From Theropithecus gelada (Eukaryota; Chordata; Mammalia; Primates; Cercopithecidae), in NCBI RefSeq assembly GCF_003255815.1, contig NC_037669.1, positions 121,860,456 through 121,924,455 on the forward strand: 64,000 bases of DNA, read 5' to 3'. The position numbers and the translations under genes were made by a program. The notes below the pieces were generated by a model, which saw only the letters and a list, made by a program, of their open reading frames with translations, was not told where the DNA came from and made no database searches. Below, piece after piece: positions 24,391 to 37,225 of the stretch. Positions within the stretch are counted from its first letter, which is position 1; each line of letters opens with the position of its first letter.

Positions 24391-25149
24391 TTTAAACAAT
24401 GTATGGAAAATAACTGGGCAACAGTCAGAGAATAAGAGTTTTGGGTCAAATAATTATAGATTCTGAATTTGCAATAGAAAATCTGGAGCAGTTTCAGATA
24501 AAGATTAACGTCTCCGATTTACAGCATTGTGGTGGATTCCTGAAGGGAACTGGACTGGAAAAAGTCACTGGAGATGAGACCAACATGCTTAGGATCAAAG
24601 GTTTGTTTGGGCTGAACACAGGTCTTTCCAGGCACTCAGGATAATAGTAGAATTTGAAGAAGAGAGAAGAAACGTAAGCCCAGGCACCAAGGCAATCAGT
24701 GAATGAGAAGGAATGATTAAGAGGCTGGAAGACAACACACTGTGATGGACAGACAATAGTATGACTAAACAGTATATAAGTCAAATAAAAAACTTCCAGC
24801 TACCTCCACTCAATAAAAATAATGGTTAATGTGTTCCATTTGCCTGGCTAAAGTGACTCACAATGGATGCTTTATAGTCCAATATACCTGTTTTCATGGT
24901 CTAAAATAAAATATTGATTGCTCATCTGGAAAATTATTTTATTCTGTGCCATATGATACGAATCTTGCTTCTTCTTTTTTGTTTAATGTGCCAACATTGG
25001 GTGAATTTATAAGAGCAAATTTATTTGATGGTAGTTATCAATCAGTAAAAAGAAAACACATTCAATCTAGTTTAAGTTTTTGATATTTGTGTAAAAATGC
25101 ATTTGCAAGTTCTTATTATTCATTATTTTTTCTAGATAGGAATTTTCTA
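24391..25149. other. unassigned sequence
   Basis: No repeat or gene is recognised. Overlapping frames on both strands (24441-24644 plus and 24494-24784 minus) share the same bases and show no conserved-domain look. Confidence 0.5.
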
Positions 25150-25439
25150 GGCTGGGCATGGTGGCTCACTCCTGTAATCCTAACACTTCGGGAGACTGAG
25201 GCGGGTGGATCACCTGGGGTCAGGAGTTTGAGACCAGCCTGGCCAACATGGGGAAACCACATCTCTGCTAAAAATAGAAAAATTAGCTGGGCAAGGTGGT
25301 GGGCACCTGTTATCTCAGCTACTCAGGAGGCTGAGGTAGGAGAATCGCTTGAGCCCGGGGGGTGGAGGTTGCATTGAGCCGAGATCATGCCACTTCACTC
25401 CAGCCTGGGTGAAAGAGCGAAACTCTGTCTCAGAAAAAA
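25150..25439 (+). mobile_element. Alu (AluS-type), full length, short tail
   Basis: Dimeric Alu: GGCTGGGCATGGTGGCTCAC head, ATCACCTGGGGTCAGGAGTT, right arm GAGCCGAGATCATGCCACTT, and a very short A6 tail. No clear target-site duplication is visible. Confidence 0.95.
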
Positions 25440-27354
25440 GTATGTTCTACTCCTTCTTCGTTCTCATTGCAATGACGTGCATGATTGGAGCAAAGTATGT
25501 CAAATATCTCAGGTTGGCCAAGACCTTTTGTTTTTCATAGTGGTATATTGTTTACTTGTTGGTGTAGTTTGAAGTTAACTACATTCAAATTTGACAATAA
25601 AAATATTTTCTTTTTAAGTGACCAGTTTTTATTTCGATGATGTTATGTGAACTGCTAAGTATTGTATCATGTCTTGAAACTGAAATTTGTCTCAACTTTT
25701 TTACAGTGTGCAGAAGCATGTAAAGGTAATTGGCTCCTTTGTTCTATACCTAGAAGAGAAAATGGAAAATTGAGGCAATCACAAATGTGAGTATAAAAAT
25801 AACTTGGTTATTTCATTAGAAATTATTTTTTAGCTAAATTATCTGAATATTTGTCTAATTGTCCTCATTTATTTCTGTCCAAGGAGATACAGTGTCTGAA
25901 ACAGAAACTAAATAAAAAGTTTCTGATTCTTTGGTTAGAGAATAGGCAAAAATGTTTTGATGTCTGTGCTGTAATGGATAGAACTTATCCTAGTTAAAAA
26001 ATCCTTCATCTTGATTGTCAATAGCTAGAATTTAGGGATAGAATCCAACCAATGGGGAGGTTGTTTCAGAAAGGAGTGTTTTCTTGCTGAACTCTTGCTT
26101 TCCTTTGTCTTTGTTAAGTTGAAAGTCACCAGGCACTGTTTGATAGCTTGTTCCAGTATTCGCTAGTATTCTTTTCCTTTCACTATTTCAACTATGCTAG
26201 TCAAATGAGTTTCCACAGCCCTGTCCTCAATAGTTGTATAGGGCATGATGGCTTGTTTTGTTTGGCAAAATTCTCTAGAACGTGATTCATTGTCTGCAGG
26301 TGATTCATGGTTAGGAAATTAATTCTGAACTCTGCCAGTGATTGCGGTTGATTAAAGTCCAGGAGTCCCTGCCGTCTGTTCACTAGCACTCTTTGTCAAC
26401 TGGAATATTTCTATAATAAAAAGAGCCGAAAGTAGATGTGCTTGATGCATGGAATTAACATGCGTGTTTGCATCTTTTGAAACAGCTACTCAAGCCTACG
26501 CAATTTTAACACTTGGCATGAAAATCATTCGAAAAGTGTCTGACTGAATGAATCACATTTTACAAATAAATATCTGTCAAACGGTGCAATTACTTCAGAT
26601 CCAGTCATTAAGCAATAAAATAAAGAAGTAAATAGGATACATCTGCTGCAAAGTGCTATAGATATGTGAGTTTCCTTCTCAAGTTACTTGTCTTTAATAT
26701 TTTAGCCTAATTGGTAGAATGATTCACTAGAAACATCTACCACTCAATCTAATTATGGCACCAAAAAAAAAAAAAAAGTGTGGGGGTAGGGGGAAGGGAA
26801 ATAAGGCTTTCTAGGCTAGTCCACAGGAAAAGAAAAAAAAAATTCGCTTACATGAGTAAAGAAAGCAAAGAACAGAGATGAGCATAAAGCATTTCTTTTA
26901 TGTGTCACTATGAGGAATACTGTGAGATGAAGGACCACACATTTGAAAAATAATACCAGCAAGTCAAGGTGTTACCTACTTTCTTTCTATATCAAAACAT
27001 TTTGTTGTGTTCATGCAAAAATCAAAGTACATTTAAGAAGATTGTGATTTTTGTAAACAAATGGAATTCTGTGTGTGTTTTCTTTAATGAAGAAAGTAAA
27101 TAAATGAACAGGGATTATAGTAGCTTTATAATTCTCTACCACTTTAAGCTTATCAGTGGTACACAATTTATATTCAAATGCAGGCCAGGCAACGCATGAG
27201 GAAAATATAACTTTTTGACACATAAATAGACAACATCAAATATTAGGTCTTCTATCTCCAACTGGCCTTCTTTCTATATAAATAATTATAAGAAGGACAT
27301 AAGAAATAGGAAACCTGTGAATAGTTTAGTGAAATATTTAAAATAAGTTTTTAC
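25440..27354. other. unassigned sequence, includes short poly-A runs
   Basis: About 1.9 kb of AT-rich unique sequence. An A15 run lies near 26763 and another A-rich tract near 26832. No gene is seen. Confidence 0.5.
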
Positions 27355-27474
27355 CTGGATTTTATTATAAAAGTAGTACTTTTTGTTGTTAAAACTTTAG
27401 AAAAAATAAACAGAAGAAAAATTGCACATAATCTTACCACTCAGAAAATTAATATTGTTTCCTGTGCATCTCAT
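27355..27474 (-). mobile_element. old L1 (L1M) antisense fragment, part 1
   Basis: In plus, AAAATTGCACATAATCTTAC near 27418 and the following bases resemble the complement of an old L1 3' UTR. Together with 28070-28270 it forms one element broken by inserted sequence. Confidence 0.45.
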
Positions 27475-27765
27475 GGTTTTTCTATATTTTTCTCTGGATG
27501 TTCTTAAGCCTTGACCTAAAGATGCCTCCTATTTCTGTTCTCTTTTGTCCATCTCACATTACTATGAGAAGAACATGCTCAATCCAGCTCATTATCCCAG
27601 GGAGGAGGAGAGACCCGTGGAGCATGTGGAGCAGAGCTGTTCCAGCCAATCCATAGGCCTACAGTGATGCATGAGTAACAATAAATGTATGAATGGAAAT
27701 AAGTAATTGTTGTTTGGGGGTGATTTGTTATGCAGCAATAGCCAACAGGTACAATGTGAATAGAT
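27475..27765 (+). mobile_element. MaLR-type LTR (MLT1-like)
   Basis: Landmarks are ATGAGAAGAACATGCTCAAT near 27564, CATGTGGAGCAGAGCTGTTC near 27622, an AATAAATG poly(A)-site-like motif near 27681 and GATTTGTTATGCAGCAATAG near 27722. The order fits old MLT1-type LTRs. No internal region is present. The family call is from memory. Confidence 0.6.
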
Positions 27766-28069
27766 ATATATTTTCTCACACACACATTATACATGTATAT
27801 ATGCAAATGTGTGAGTATATATGCTCACACATACAAGTATCCTCTCTATATATGTATGAAATATGTATATAAAACAAAATCAGAAGCACAATGTCCTTTA
27901 ATCTGTTCTTTCAGTGAATGTATTACCACACTTATAATAAGTATAAATAAATATTTCCATTTTTGTCTTCCTGCGAGAGTGTGAGGTTGGTGAAAGCAGA
28001 TACTAAGGTATGCTACAGCCTGGCCAGAATATAGCCTACAGTAAGAATTTAAAAAGTACTTGCAATTAA
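27766..28069. other. unassigned AT-rich sequence with short CA/TA tracts
   Basis: ACACACAC and TATATA-like stretches lie at 27766-27870. No gene is seen. Confidence 0.5.
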
Positions 28070-28270
28070 ATTAGAATTTTCAATGATGTCATTTTAGTGG
28101 CTATATTTTATTCCATTATATGTATGCAAATATAATAATATACCTAATCAGTCCCCAATTTTTATTCCTGCTGAAATTGTTATATAGTCATATAGTTAAG
28201 TCCCTATACACATGTCTGATTTTTTCCTTTGGAAAGACTCCTAGAAGTAAAATTTTGGATCCAGAGTTAT
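28070..28270 (-). mobile_element. old L1 (L1M) antisense fragment, part 2
   Basis: GGCTATATTTTATTCCATTA near 28100 and ACTCCTAGAAGTAAAATTTT near 28238 correspond to the complement of the L1M end (tggctgcatagtattccattg and attcctagaagtggaattg). The copy is decayed. Confidence 0.6.
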
Positions 28271-30019
28271 AGAAAGGACAGCTACTTAAGTAAAAACCTT
28301 TCTATCGGCATCTTAGAAATCATGATTTGGAAAACGATTTTTGGTTTTTGTTTTGTTTTTTTCTTCTTCTATTATGGCATTTCTAAATTAAGGCGAGAAA
28401 AACAGTGGTCTTGAATTTTTCTTAGAACAAGGAAAGTTTAATAGTAAGCACTTTTTTTCCCTTAACATCAAGAAATTAACCTGTAACCACTTTCCGTTCT
28501 GTCATTTTCTCTTTCACATTCTCTGGTTTCCTTTCATAGCTGGTCAATGAAGATCTTTTGAGATTTACTATGTGTGGAACACTTATGGTATTAATCTCTT
28601 CTATAAAGGTACTATTCTGCTCTTCCATTTCACACTCAAGCGGGTATATGGAATAGCAGTATAGAGACTATAAAATCATAGGATGAAATTCCAAAGATAG
28701 TACCAGTCAAAGCCAGAGAGAAACAATCTCACCTGCTTTTGTGCACACCCCTATTGTCTGGCTCGAGGGGAGCTTTCATTGCCTTTCAGTTGAGACAGGT
28801 TTTAAAGCAAAGACCAGGAAGTTGACTAGTGGCCCAGAGGACTTATTAGCAATCATAAGAGAGGGTACACATGCTAATGCTGAAGAACTTATACACAGTA
28901 TTTTACTGAGGATACCCTTTAAAAGGGGCCCAATTGTGTCTGAAACTCTTCCTTCCTCATCACTAGGGATCATTCTACAATGCAGACTTCACAGTGAACA
29001 AAGATACCTGCTTTACAGCTTTCTTTGTAGTACCTGTTCAAAGTATAATAGGCTTGTCAATCCATGGTAATGTTATTCCTACATTCTGTTAAGCACTGTA
29101 TTTATTATAAAACATAAATGATGGTGGGCTGACAGAATTATTAGTGCAGACACTGCATTTTAACTATGCACAGCCTATTTTAATTGATATGTATTTCTAG
29201 AGTTTAAAAACCTTTTGTTGGTTGTTTTCCAAATGTGACTAATTTGTATTTTAATGCTGATATTATGTTCAGTTCAGGGCTGTAGCTAAGGAAATATAAT
29301 CAGAAGAATTTAACTTCGCTTTGAAATAAGTATATGATTTGTAAAGATCAGAAAAAAAGAGGAGGTGGGCTTCTTTGAGTTTTAAATAACTGCAATTTTA
29401 GCCCACTTTTGATATCACAATTGTCTTGGACTAATTTGAACATAACTCCTTGTAGCAGGGTTGAACCATTTTCTCCAGGATCACAGTTCAATTCCACATA
29501 TAGAATAAAAACTGAACTGAAAGGATTTAAAAAGTGTTTCTAACTGTGCCCCACCCCCAACACCCACAAAGAAGGCTGTGTCTTGTCACTGTTGTACAGT
29601 TATGCTTGTAAGCAACTTAAATCAAGCCAAATTTACAGTTGGAAGTACCATATTTCAGTAAAGATTTTTCCATTGATGTACAAACTTCAATTTAATAAAA
29701 AGGCCACTAGATTTTTGAACAAATACGAAAAATGATACTCTCTATTTATGTTGGAAACATTGAAGACATGATTCAAAGATTACCCTTATCCTCTCCCCCA
29801 CAAGAAAAAAACAGATGTATACATATATTCAAAATGATATGAATAATGGGAACAATTATTCAGATATTTGGCCTGAAATATTCCATCGTACTAGATAAAA
29901 GTGTTTTGGTACTTTTGGGCTTGAATTATTGAGGTAATTGAACCAATTCACCATTTTACTTTGCCTCTGCAAGTATAGCAGTACCTTAATTATAGTCCAA
30001 TTTACAGGGTTTCTTTTCC
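28271..30019. other. unassigned sequence
   Basis: About 1.75 kb with no recognised repeat. The frame 28741-29070 (109 codons) overlaps an antisense frame and resembles no protein family I know. Confidence 0.5.
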
Positions 30020-30185
30020 TCCACAGACACCTAAGGGATACTGGATTTCAAACCAGGAGCTATGGCTGGATCCTCTGTCACCCTGATTAGCCATGTGACC
30101 AAGGACAAGCCACTTTCTCTTCACTGGTTCTGCTTCTTGAAAAGCATTCTCTGCGCATCTTATGAAATTATGTCAAGGCTAAATA
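30020..30185 (+). mobile_element. MIR SINE, sense
   Basis: GGATTTCAAACCAGGAGCTA near 30043 and AGCCATGTGACCAAGGACAA near 30089 match the MIR core (gattcgaatcccagctctg and agctgtgtgaccttgggcaa). The 3' part is decayed. Confidence 0.7.
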
Positions 30186-30189
30186 ACCT

Positions 30190-30402
30190 AACATGAAGAG
30201 CTAAGACTTGTTGATCACCACGTGTTTTATTTGCACAATCTCCTTCAATTTTCACAAAATCACAATTATGTAGAAGAATTGATGTTCAGAGAAATAAAAA
30301 AACACTGTGAAAGTCACACAGCTAGAACTGTACAGAGCCCAGACTCAAACCCCAGACTCGAATTCCAATGTATACTTTATATGACTTCTAATGAGGCAAA
30401 CC
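30190..30402 (-). mobile_element. MIR SINE, antisense
   Basis: In plus, the block from 30235 to 30330 ends with AAAGTCACACAGCTAGAACT, and TTCCAATGTATACTTTATAT follows near 30362. This matches the complement of MIR. It lies within a few bases of the sense MIR just upstream. Confidence 0.7.
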
Positions 30403-33287
30403 CCTGCACATAAATAAGGGATTATTTTTCATATGATTCCAGTCAGTGCAATGAACCAGGTAACCTACAAAGAGTTGAGCAAACTCCCATACTGGTGGGA
30501 TGTAAAATTTACAGATTTTTCACCTTTTTCCAGCAATGATTCTAGGACATTTGAACAAATAACTCTTAACTATGTCACTGTTGGGGCTGTCACCACATGT
30601 TCATGAAAGACATGTGAAACCTGTTAGCTTTGGCACCACCATCAATAATAACTTTGCCATTTCCCTCAGCTTGGGAACCAATCCCTGGGGTTGGATTTAC
30701 TAACACCAGCATGAGGTCCCTTATCTAATCAGAGCTAGACTTAGCCATATTTCAGTGCATTTGACAAGAAATGATGTAATGGCCTTAGCTGAAAATGAGA
30801 TATGCATTTGACATTTGAATATCACATAGTAATATGATTGTCAACTGAATTGCAAATAATAAGTTTAGTGAAAGTACAGTTTAAAATAAGGTAAAGTTTT
30901 ACTCTAGAGTTTTTCTTCCTCGGTCACCATGCTACTTTCCCACACGCATGCATTTATATATTGATATACTTACATACTTACCCACTTATCTAAGAAATAA
31001 TAATAATATGCCTGTGAAAACAACCAGGTTGTGTCTGTTTTAAATACAGAGAAGTCACCCTTTTCCGTGCTCAAAATTTTCCCATATACTGATGAAGAAA
31101 ATTAAAAATATTTCTGTTTGGATTCCTGCAGTGAAAAATTTCCCGTCTGTTCACCATCTCTTTACTCTGCGAATATTTCAAAGGTAACAAAATAACATGT
31201 TCCATCCTTTATAAGTTTCTAACAAAATTCCCACCAAACAGACTACACAAAATGTATGGAAGGTAGGCTCATTATCATTTGCATAACTTAAAAAAGGGAA
31301 TATTTGGAACTAAAAGTTTCAAAAGAAAATAATTGACTTTCTCGAAATAACAAATAAGGTATAATATATAGTAAAATTCCATGAAATATAGAAACACTAC
31401 AAATAGGCTAATTTTACATTAAACTATTGCTAGAAAAACTGCAAACAGAGGTCAGTCTTTGACAGATCTAAAAATACAACCATGTGGATCAAATTTTCCA
31501 GTCACAGCTTCATCTCTGTAGATTTTCTTTCCCTTGTAAAAAATCTTGCTATTTCTGCAGAGGAACTGATTAAACTGTCCACTTTAGCGCTGAGCCATGT
31601 ATTTCTGAAAATGAGCTTCAGCCAACAATGCAGTGTATTTGGTGTGTGTGCGTGTGTGTGTTTTAATCTGTCCAAAACCAGCTTTTAGGCCCTACGTTTC
31701 ATATTTGACAATTTGCCTTTGGCATAAACTCTCTTGTAGTGGCAGCTGCTTGAATTTTTAGATAAATGGTATTCCAGCTGAGAACTGTATCATTACAGCC
31801 ATGTCATTGGAACATACATTTTAAATTATTTTCTAATAATTAACATACACTGTCATGTACTGGCCTCTGTAACTTTTGGCTTTTACCTCAGTAAAAGAGG
31901 ATGATGGTACACATTTTTAGCTCAACTCGTAAACTTCAGAACAATTGAGTTAGAAGATGAAACACTTCTTGTAATATTTTATAACAACATCTTAGAAAAA
32001 CTTGCTCTACTGTGGACCCAGTTTTCCCCTAGGACTTCAATCACAACCGAAAGTGCTTTGTTTCTTTAGAAACTTAATTATCATTTCGCAACATAATGCT
32101 CTACTAAGACACTATGGGAGAAATACTTTAACTAGAATATGTTTTATCCATGCCAGTAAACCACAAAATACCCTGAATAAGCAAATATGCTAGATAATTG
32201 AAGCTTATTCCTTTAAGTCCCCCAATTTCTGTGTTAAAATATATACACGTTTTCATAGAATGTTCCCTAAAATGTACCTCGTAATAAGCCTGAACATTTT
32301 TGCATAATTCAACTGGAGGGCAAATCTAATAACTATTAATTGTGGTGCCCCTCTGGCTTATAACTTCCTTGCGTAGGCATGGCACTAATATACAGGTGTG
32401 TCCCTCAGGAACCATTTTTAGTTCTGTGTGAACTGTTTCTCAAGGACACAACTGATTGGCTCATGATTAGACACCTGACTGGAACTGAGTAATCAGAGTC
32501 CTTATCCATGATTTTCAAACAGAATTAATACAGGGAGTAGTCCTCAAATTTAGAGTGATGGGAGATACAGACTGTGATGCTAAAGTACTGCTGGCAGGCA
32601 GGTTAACCGTGACATGCAGGGAGGCAGTCTGCAGTAGGAGCAAATGATGAAGAGAGGCCAAGGTGAATAGAAAGACAAAAGATGCTAAGAAAGAAGTTGA
32701 CATTTTTTATCCACTTACCTCTGAGTCATAGCTTTACTTCTGTCCTCCCTGAGATTAGAAAAGTAGCCTTCTTATGAGTTCCCTTTAGTGTCTAACCTGG
32801 TTCTACCTGAATTTCTGTCACATGAAAGCAAAGAATTCTGATGACATTACCACATATCTGTATTGTCCACAGCTGATTCAGGGAAACTTCTGAACACTAC
32901 GCTATTGCAGGACAGATGAGACAGGTTTTATGTGAACCTCAGCTAGTGTGATTTTCTGAAGCAATGGAACTGTTTACAATCATTTTTTTCTTAAATATGG
33001 CAACAGCACTGATTTTAGACATAGCATTGTTTTCTTAGACATCTTCATATTGTCTTGATGATGTATGGTTTGTATGCTACGATGAATTTCCATCATTATA
33101 TTCTTCTAATTCAGTGACACTGTCAGGAGCTTTTTGAAATAGGAGAGGCTGTGTCCACACTAAATGACCCCAGACAACTGGGCTTTGTAAGATATTTGGT
33201 TTGATTTACAAAGATTCTCTGTCATTCCCTCTTTAGCTTGCTGTGGCCCTGGTATCTGCCTCTAGAAAGAGGTGGTTTGAGAAACAA
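30403..33287. other. repeat-poor unique sequence
   Basis: Nearly 2.9 kb in which I recognise no transposon except a short (TG)n tract. No frame longer than about 70 codons is seen. Such blocks are candidates for conserved noncoding sequence, but that cannot be shown here. Confidence 0.5.
31641..31660. repeat. (TG)n microsatellite with one C
   Basis: The tract is GGTGTGTGTGCGTGTGTGTG, a short imperfect dinucleotide repeat. Confidence 0.8.
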
Positions 33288-33400
33288 TATGGGCATTAGA
33301 GGTAGAAGATGTGGGTTGGCCATAATGTGAGTAGTTGACCTTTGGTAGGTTATTTTAATATTTGAGCTTATCCTCCCTCTTCCAAAAGTGGCAGAAGAGT
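33288..33400 (+). mobile_element. MIR SINE fragment
   Basis: GGCATTAGAGGTAGAAGATG near 33292 and GTTGACCTTTGGTAGGTTAT near 33334 resemble the MIR core. The copy is diverged. Confidence 0.5.
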
Positions 33401-34651
33401 AAACTTCCAAAGTATGATTTTCTAAAGAACAAATTTAAAAATGTATAGAAAATACATATTAGGAGTTCTGTAAATCCTAGGTCATTTCTACAAGTACTTC
33501 CCCTTACTTCTAATTTATTGCTCCTAAATTGTTTTTGGCTAGGAAAGCATATCTGAAGACATGGGATTTGATGGCTTGATAGTAAGTTAAAGATAATCTG
33601 ACTTTTAAAAAAATCACCTTAAAGATTACTTATTTAAGTATTGCTTAATTTAAAACCACTTATCCATATTTGAGTGCTCTCTATGAAGGCCTCATCATAT
33701 GCTTAGACAAACACTTTCCCATCCTACCCTAGAGAATGCTCATTTGCTCATTCCACTCTTGGGCAGCTATGTTTATTAGAAAATTCTACTTACATTGAGA
33801 TCATTGCACACTGGAACTGTTTCTACCTATTGTTGCCAAACAGGTGGTAGTGTGTTTCTATATAATGACTATTCAAATATTTGAAGGATACAGTCTTGTC
33901 CTTCAAATCTTCTTTTATCTAGGTTAGAAATGTCTACTCATTTTACTTCATCTTTCTTGATCATCTTTTCAATATCATCCAGTTCACCATTTTTGAACTA
34001 ATGTACATCAGATATTACCTGAGTCATTTTGAGTAGAGTCCAATTTTTCTCACACCAGCCCAAGGTTTTATTTTTTGATAACTACAGAAGATAGTTATCA
34101 AACAGAGGAATGTTTATATTTGGAATTAGATTATCAGTGAACCCAAGCTATAGCCTAGTGCCCTTCTCATGAATCAGTAGAAAACTTTCTCACTATCAAT
34201 CAAAGCTCAATCTAGTCTTATAAACACACACATATTATATAATATATATGTGTATGGAGTATTGCCAACCAGGAAAACTCACCCTACCCCTTTGTGTCTA
34301 GAGTTTTCATTGCTGTTTAATCGCATACTGCCCATGTGGTTGAGCTTTCCATTTTCAACCCCTTCTAGAGGTTGGACTGACACCTGTAGTCTCCAGCCTC
34401 TTCTGGAAGCAAAACTGATGCTGCATGACCCAAAGCATCTCTCATAAATTGCCTTATTAGATTGCCTGCTGGCTAAAACCCACAGACGAAGACACTCGTA
34501 TCAGGCAAGATATTCCAAGGACCTAGAGAGCACTTCCCAATATTGAGGGTAAAGGTCAGAATTTTCTTTGAATAAAGTTAATTCTCTACTCTGTAACTAG
34601 ACAGTAAGCGTATCTATTTTATTTTAAACTTTTTAAGGAAAGACATCTCAT
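33401..34651. other. unassigned sequence
   Basis: About 1.2 kb. The region 33860-34060 has a loose resemblance to deeply conserved mammalian repeats but cannot be named. A short TATA-rich run lies near 34232. Confidence 0.4.
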
Positions 34652-35001
34652 TGAATGTTTGTGTTCTCCCTGCCTCCAAATTCATATTTTAAAATCCTAA
34701 TCCCAAAATGATGATATTGGTAAGTGGGGCCTTTGGGAGGTAATTAAGTCATAGGTCTGAATCCTCATTAATGAAATGAGTGCCCTATTCGAAGAGACAG
34801 GAAAGAGATTTTACCGTTGACTGTACGAGGATACAACAAGCAGACAGCTGTCTGCAAACCAGGAAGAATGGCCTCACCAGACTGGATCTGCAGGTGTATT
34901 GATTTCGGAATTCCCAGTCTCTAGAACTATGAGGAATTACTGTTTGTTGGTAAAGTCACATAGTATATGGTATTCCATTATAGCCTGAACTGACCAAGAC
35001 A
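34652..35001 (+). mobile_element. MaLR solo LTR (MLT1 type)
   Basis: The start TGAATGTTTGTGTTCTCCC, AAAATCCTAATCCCAAAATG near 34691, GTGGGGCCTTTGGGAGGTAA near 34725, CTCACCAGACTGGATCTGCA near 34874 and the end CTGAACTGACCAAGACA follow the MLT1 LTR consensus as I know it. About 350 bp with no internal region indicates a solo LTR of an ancient ERVL-MaLR element. Confidence 0.85.
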
Positions 35002-35679
35002 TATATCGCTGTTCTCCACAGAATATGACATATGAAGATGCTCTATAAATATTTTGGAGTAAACAAATTAATGTAAGCACAAAACTTCCTGTTTTTACTA
35101 GGATTTCACTACTTTCTTACACTCAACTTTGCTTACCTGCCCTTATAATTTGTTACATGTCATTAGAAACTCTAGGCTAATTTTATATAAAAATTCAGAT
35201 TTCTGTTTTTTCTTTTATGAAATCAGAAGCGATGACAGAGTCCTGAATGACAACAATTTTAGGAGCTGAAGAGCAACTGTCCCCGTCCTACAGGACACCT
35301 CCCCAAGTTCATCATGGTTGACACCCAGCCTGCTCCACACACTGTATTTTCTGCCATTTATTCTTTCTTTGGTGGTCATCTCTTCCTAATGGGAATAGTC
35401 AAGTGACCTTTTCATGCAACAAGCGTTCTGACCTATTTGGAGGTTTTAGAGAGAATCTCACTGAGGTAATAGCTGACAATAATTGATTTAGAATAATAAA
35501 AAGTAAACATAAAATGCATTTTAAAAAAATATAAAATTATACCTAAAAATAACCTCAGTGCTATATCAGTCTCTTCAGGTAAATGTATGGATTTAAAGAC
35601 TGTCCAGTAAAATAGATGCTAAAGCTCCTATAGAAAAATAAGTGAGTGAAGATAAGAAAAAAAGTCATAAAAGAAAAAA
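35002..35679. other. unassigned sequence
   Basis: No repeat or gene is recognised. Confidence 0.5.
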
Positions 35680-36770
35680 CAATGAAGGGTGTTTTCAAAA
35701 TTAGATATGTTACTAAAGCTATCATAATGACTCTGGTATGCTACTACCATATAAACAGACAAATAAATGAAAGGAAATGGAAAACTGAGAAAAAGACTTG
35801 CAACACATTCATTATTTTTCTCAGTCCAATTATTTATAGCCAGAGAATATCACATGAAGCAAATTTGAAATTCATACCGTATTTGAATGAACACTAATGT
35901 ATTGTTTTGCATACGCAAGTCAAGCAAGACAGATGAATAAATAGACTTAGATAATCAGAAACAACATGTGCTTACTAATATGATATAAAGGATCCATCTT
36001 AATTAGTAGGAAAGAATGGTTTATTCATTGGGAAGGGGAATGGCATAATTTGTTGATTATTTGGAAAAGATAAAGCTTTCTTCCTATCTCATAATATTTA
36101 TTTAAAAATTGCAGATGGATTAAAGTGTTATAAAGAACATAGTTTTAAAGTTACAAAACAAGTATAGATGAAAATACATCATTTCTTGGTAGAAAAGCAA
36201 ACAATTAAAAACAGAATTGTTAATAAATTCAAGTACATAAAAACAAAAATGATTCTCATAAATTATCAAAAATAAATAACAGTAAACTAGTAAAAATAAC
36301 ATTAAAATAAAGTAAAAATAAAGAGTAACTGTTATTTATGAAAATTTTTATAAATTAATAAGATACATTTATAAGGAATATTGATACAAGAAAATAATAG
36401 GCAACTCATACAAATTATGAACACTATAAGAAAACATTTGCATCACAATTATCAAAGAAGTGTATATTAAAATGTTAATAATAAATGATTTTTCACACAT
36501 AACTGGCACAAATAAACAAAAAGATAATATTCAGTATTGGTAAGGGTGGTAGGAAATAAGGACAGTCACACACTATTTTCAGAAATGTAAAATAATGCAG
36601 TTTTTCTAAAGGTCAATATGGATAATATTTAGCAAAAACCTTAAGAATATTCACACATGTGAGTCAGCACCCTCACTTAAAGGAATATATTCTAAGAAAA
36701 CATTTTGAGATATTAAAAAAGATTTATGCTCATTTTTTTCTTCTTTGTAACATAAAAATATTCGGCAATA
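35680..36770 (+). mobile_element. old L1 (L1M) ORF2 C-terminal part, sense, segment 1
   Basis: GAAAGAATGGTTTATTCATT near 36011 and GCAGATGGATTAAAGTGTTA near 36112 match L1 ORF2 3' sequence (gaatggtttattcaataa and cagatggattaaagattta). ATTTAGCAAAAACCTTAAGA and AGGAATATATTCTAAGAAAA (36628-36700) match the very end of ORF2. The reading frame is broken many times. It continues after an Alu monomer. Confidence 0.7.
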
Positions 36771-36895
36771 GGCTGAGCATGGTAGCTCATGCGTGTAATC
36801 CCAACATTTTGGAAGGCCAGAATGAGTATTGCTTGAGTTCAGGAGTTTGAAATCAGCCTGCAGAACATAGTGAGATCCTGTCTCTAAGAAATTAA
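36771..36895 (+). mobile_element. Alu left monomer (FLAM/AluJ-like)
   Basis: GGCTGAGCATGGTAGCTCAT, GTGTAATCCCAACATTTTGG and GATCCTGTCTCTAAGAAATT form a single left arm that ends in an A-rich tail with no right arm. It is a free left Alu monomer or a truncated AluJ. It sits inside the L1M. Confidence 0.85.
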
Positions 36896-37225
36896 ATAAG
36901 TACATACATATTAAATTAAGAAATTGTATATATATATATATGAATATATGAGTTTCATGCATTCAACAATGGAAGTATGGTCAAATCAATAAATTATGGT
37001 TAATGAATGAATTAAACATAACCATGAAAAAGTGTATTGAACAAGTACTGTAAAAGTGTTGTAAAAAATATATATATAATTATACAATTATATAAATAGA
37101 AAATCTACTAGAAGAAAGTACACAAAATATTAGCAGTAATCTGCAGAATTTTTTTCTACTTTAATGTATTTTTAATTTGAAAATTGTCTGTTTATTTACG
37201 TATTTTGTAATTACAATAAATGATA
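36896..37225 (+). mobile_element. old L1 (L1M) 3' end, segment 2
   Basis: AATAAATTATGGTTAATGAA near 36988 and the blocks down to AAATTGTCTGTTTATTTACG near 37180 follow the end of ORF2 and the 3' UTR of old L1 (gttaaataaattatggtaca). A short TA tract lies at 36927-36941. Confidence 0.65.

Noticed and set aside
28741..29070. 109-codon plus frame in unique sequence
   Set aside because: It has no recognisable domain, overlaps an antisense frame, and its length is within chance expectation for 64 kb in six frames.
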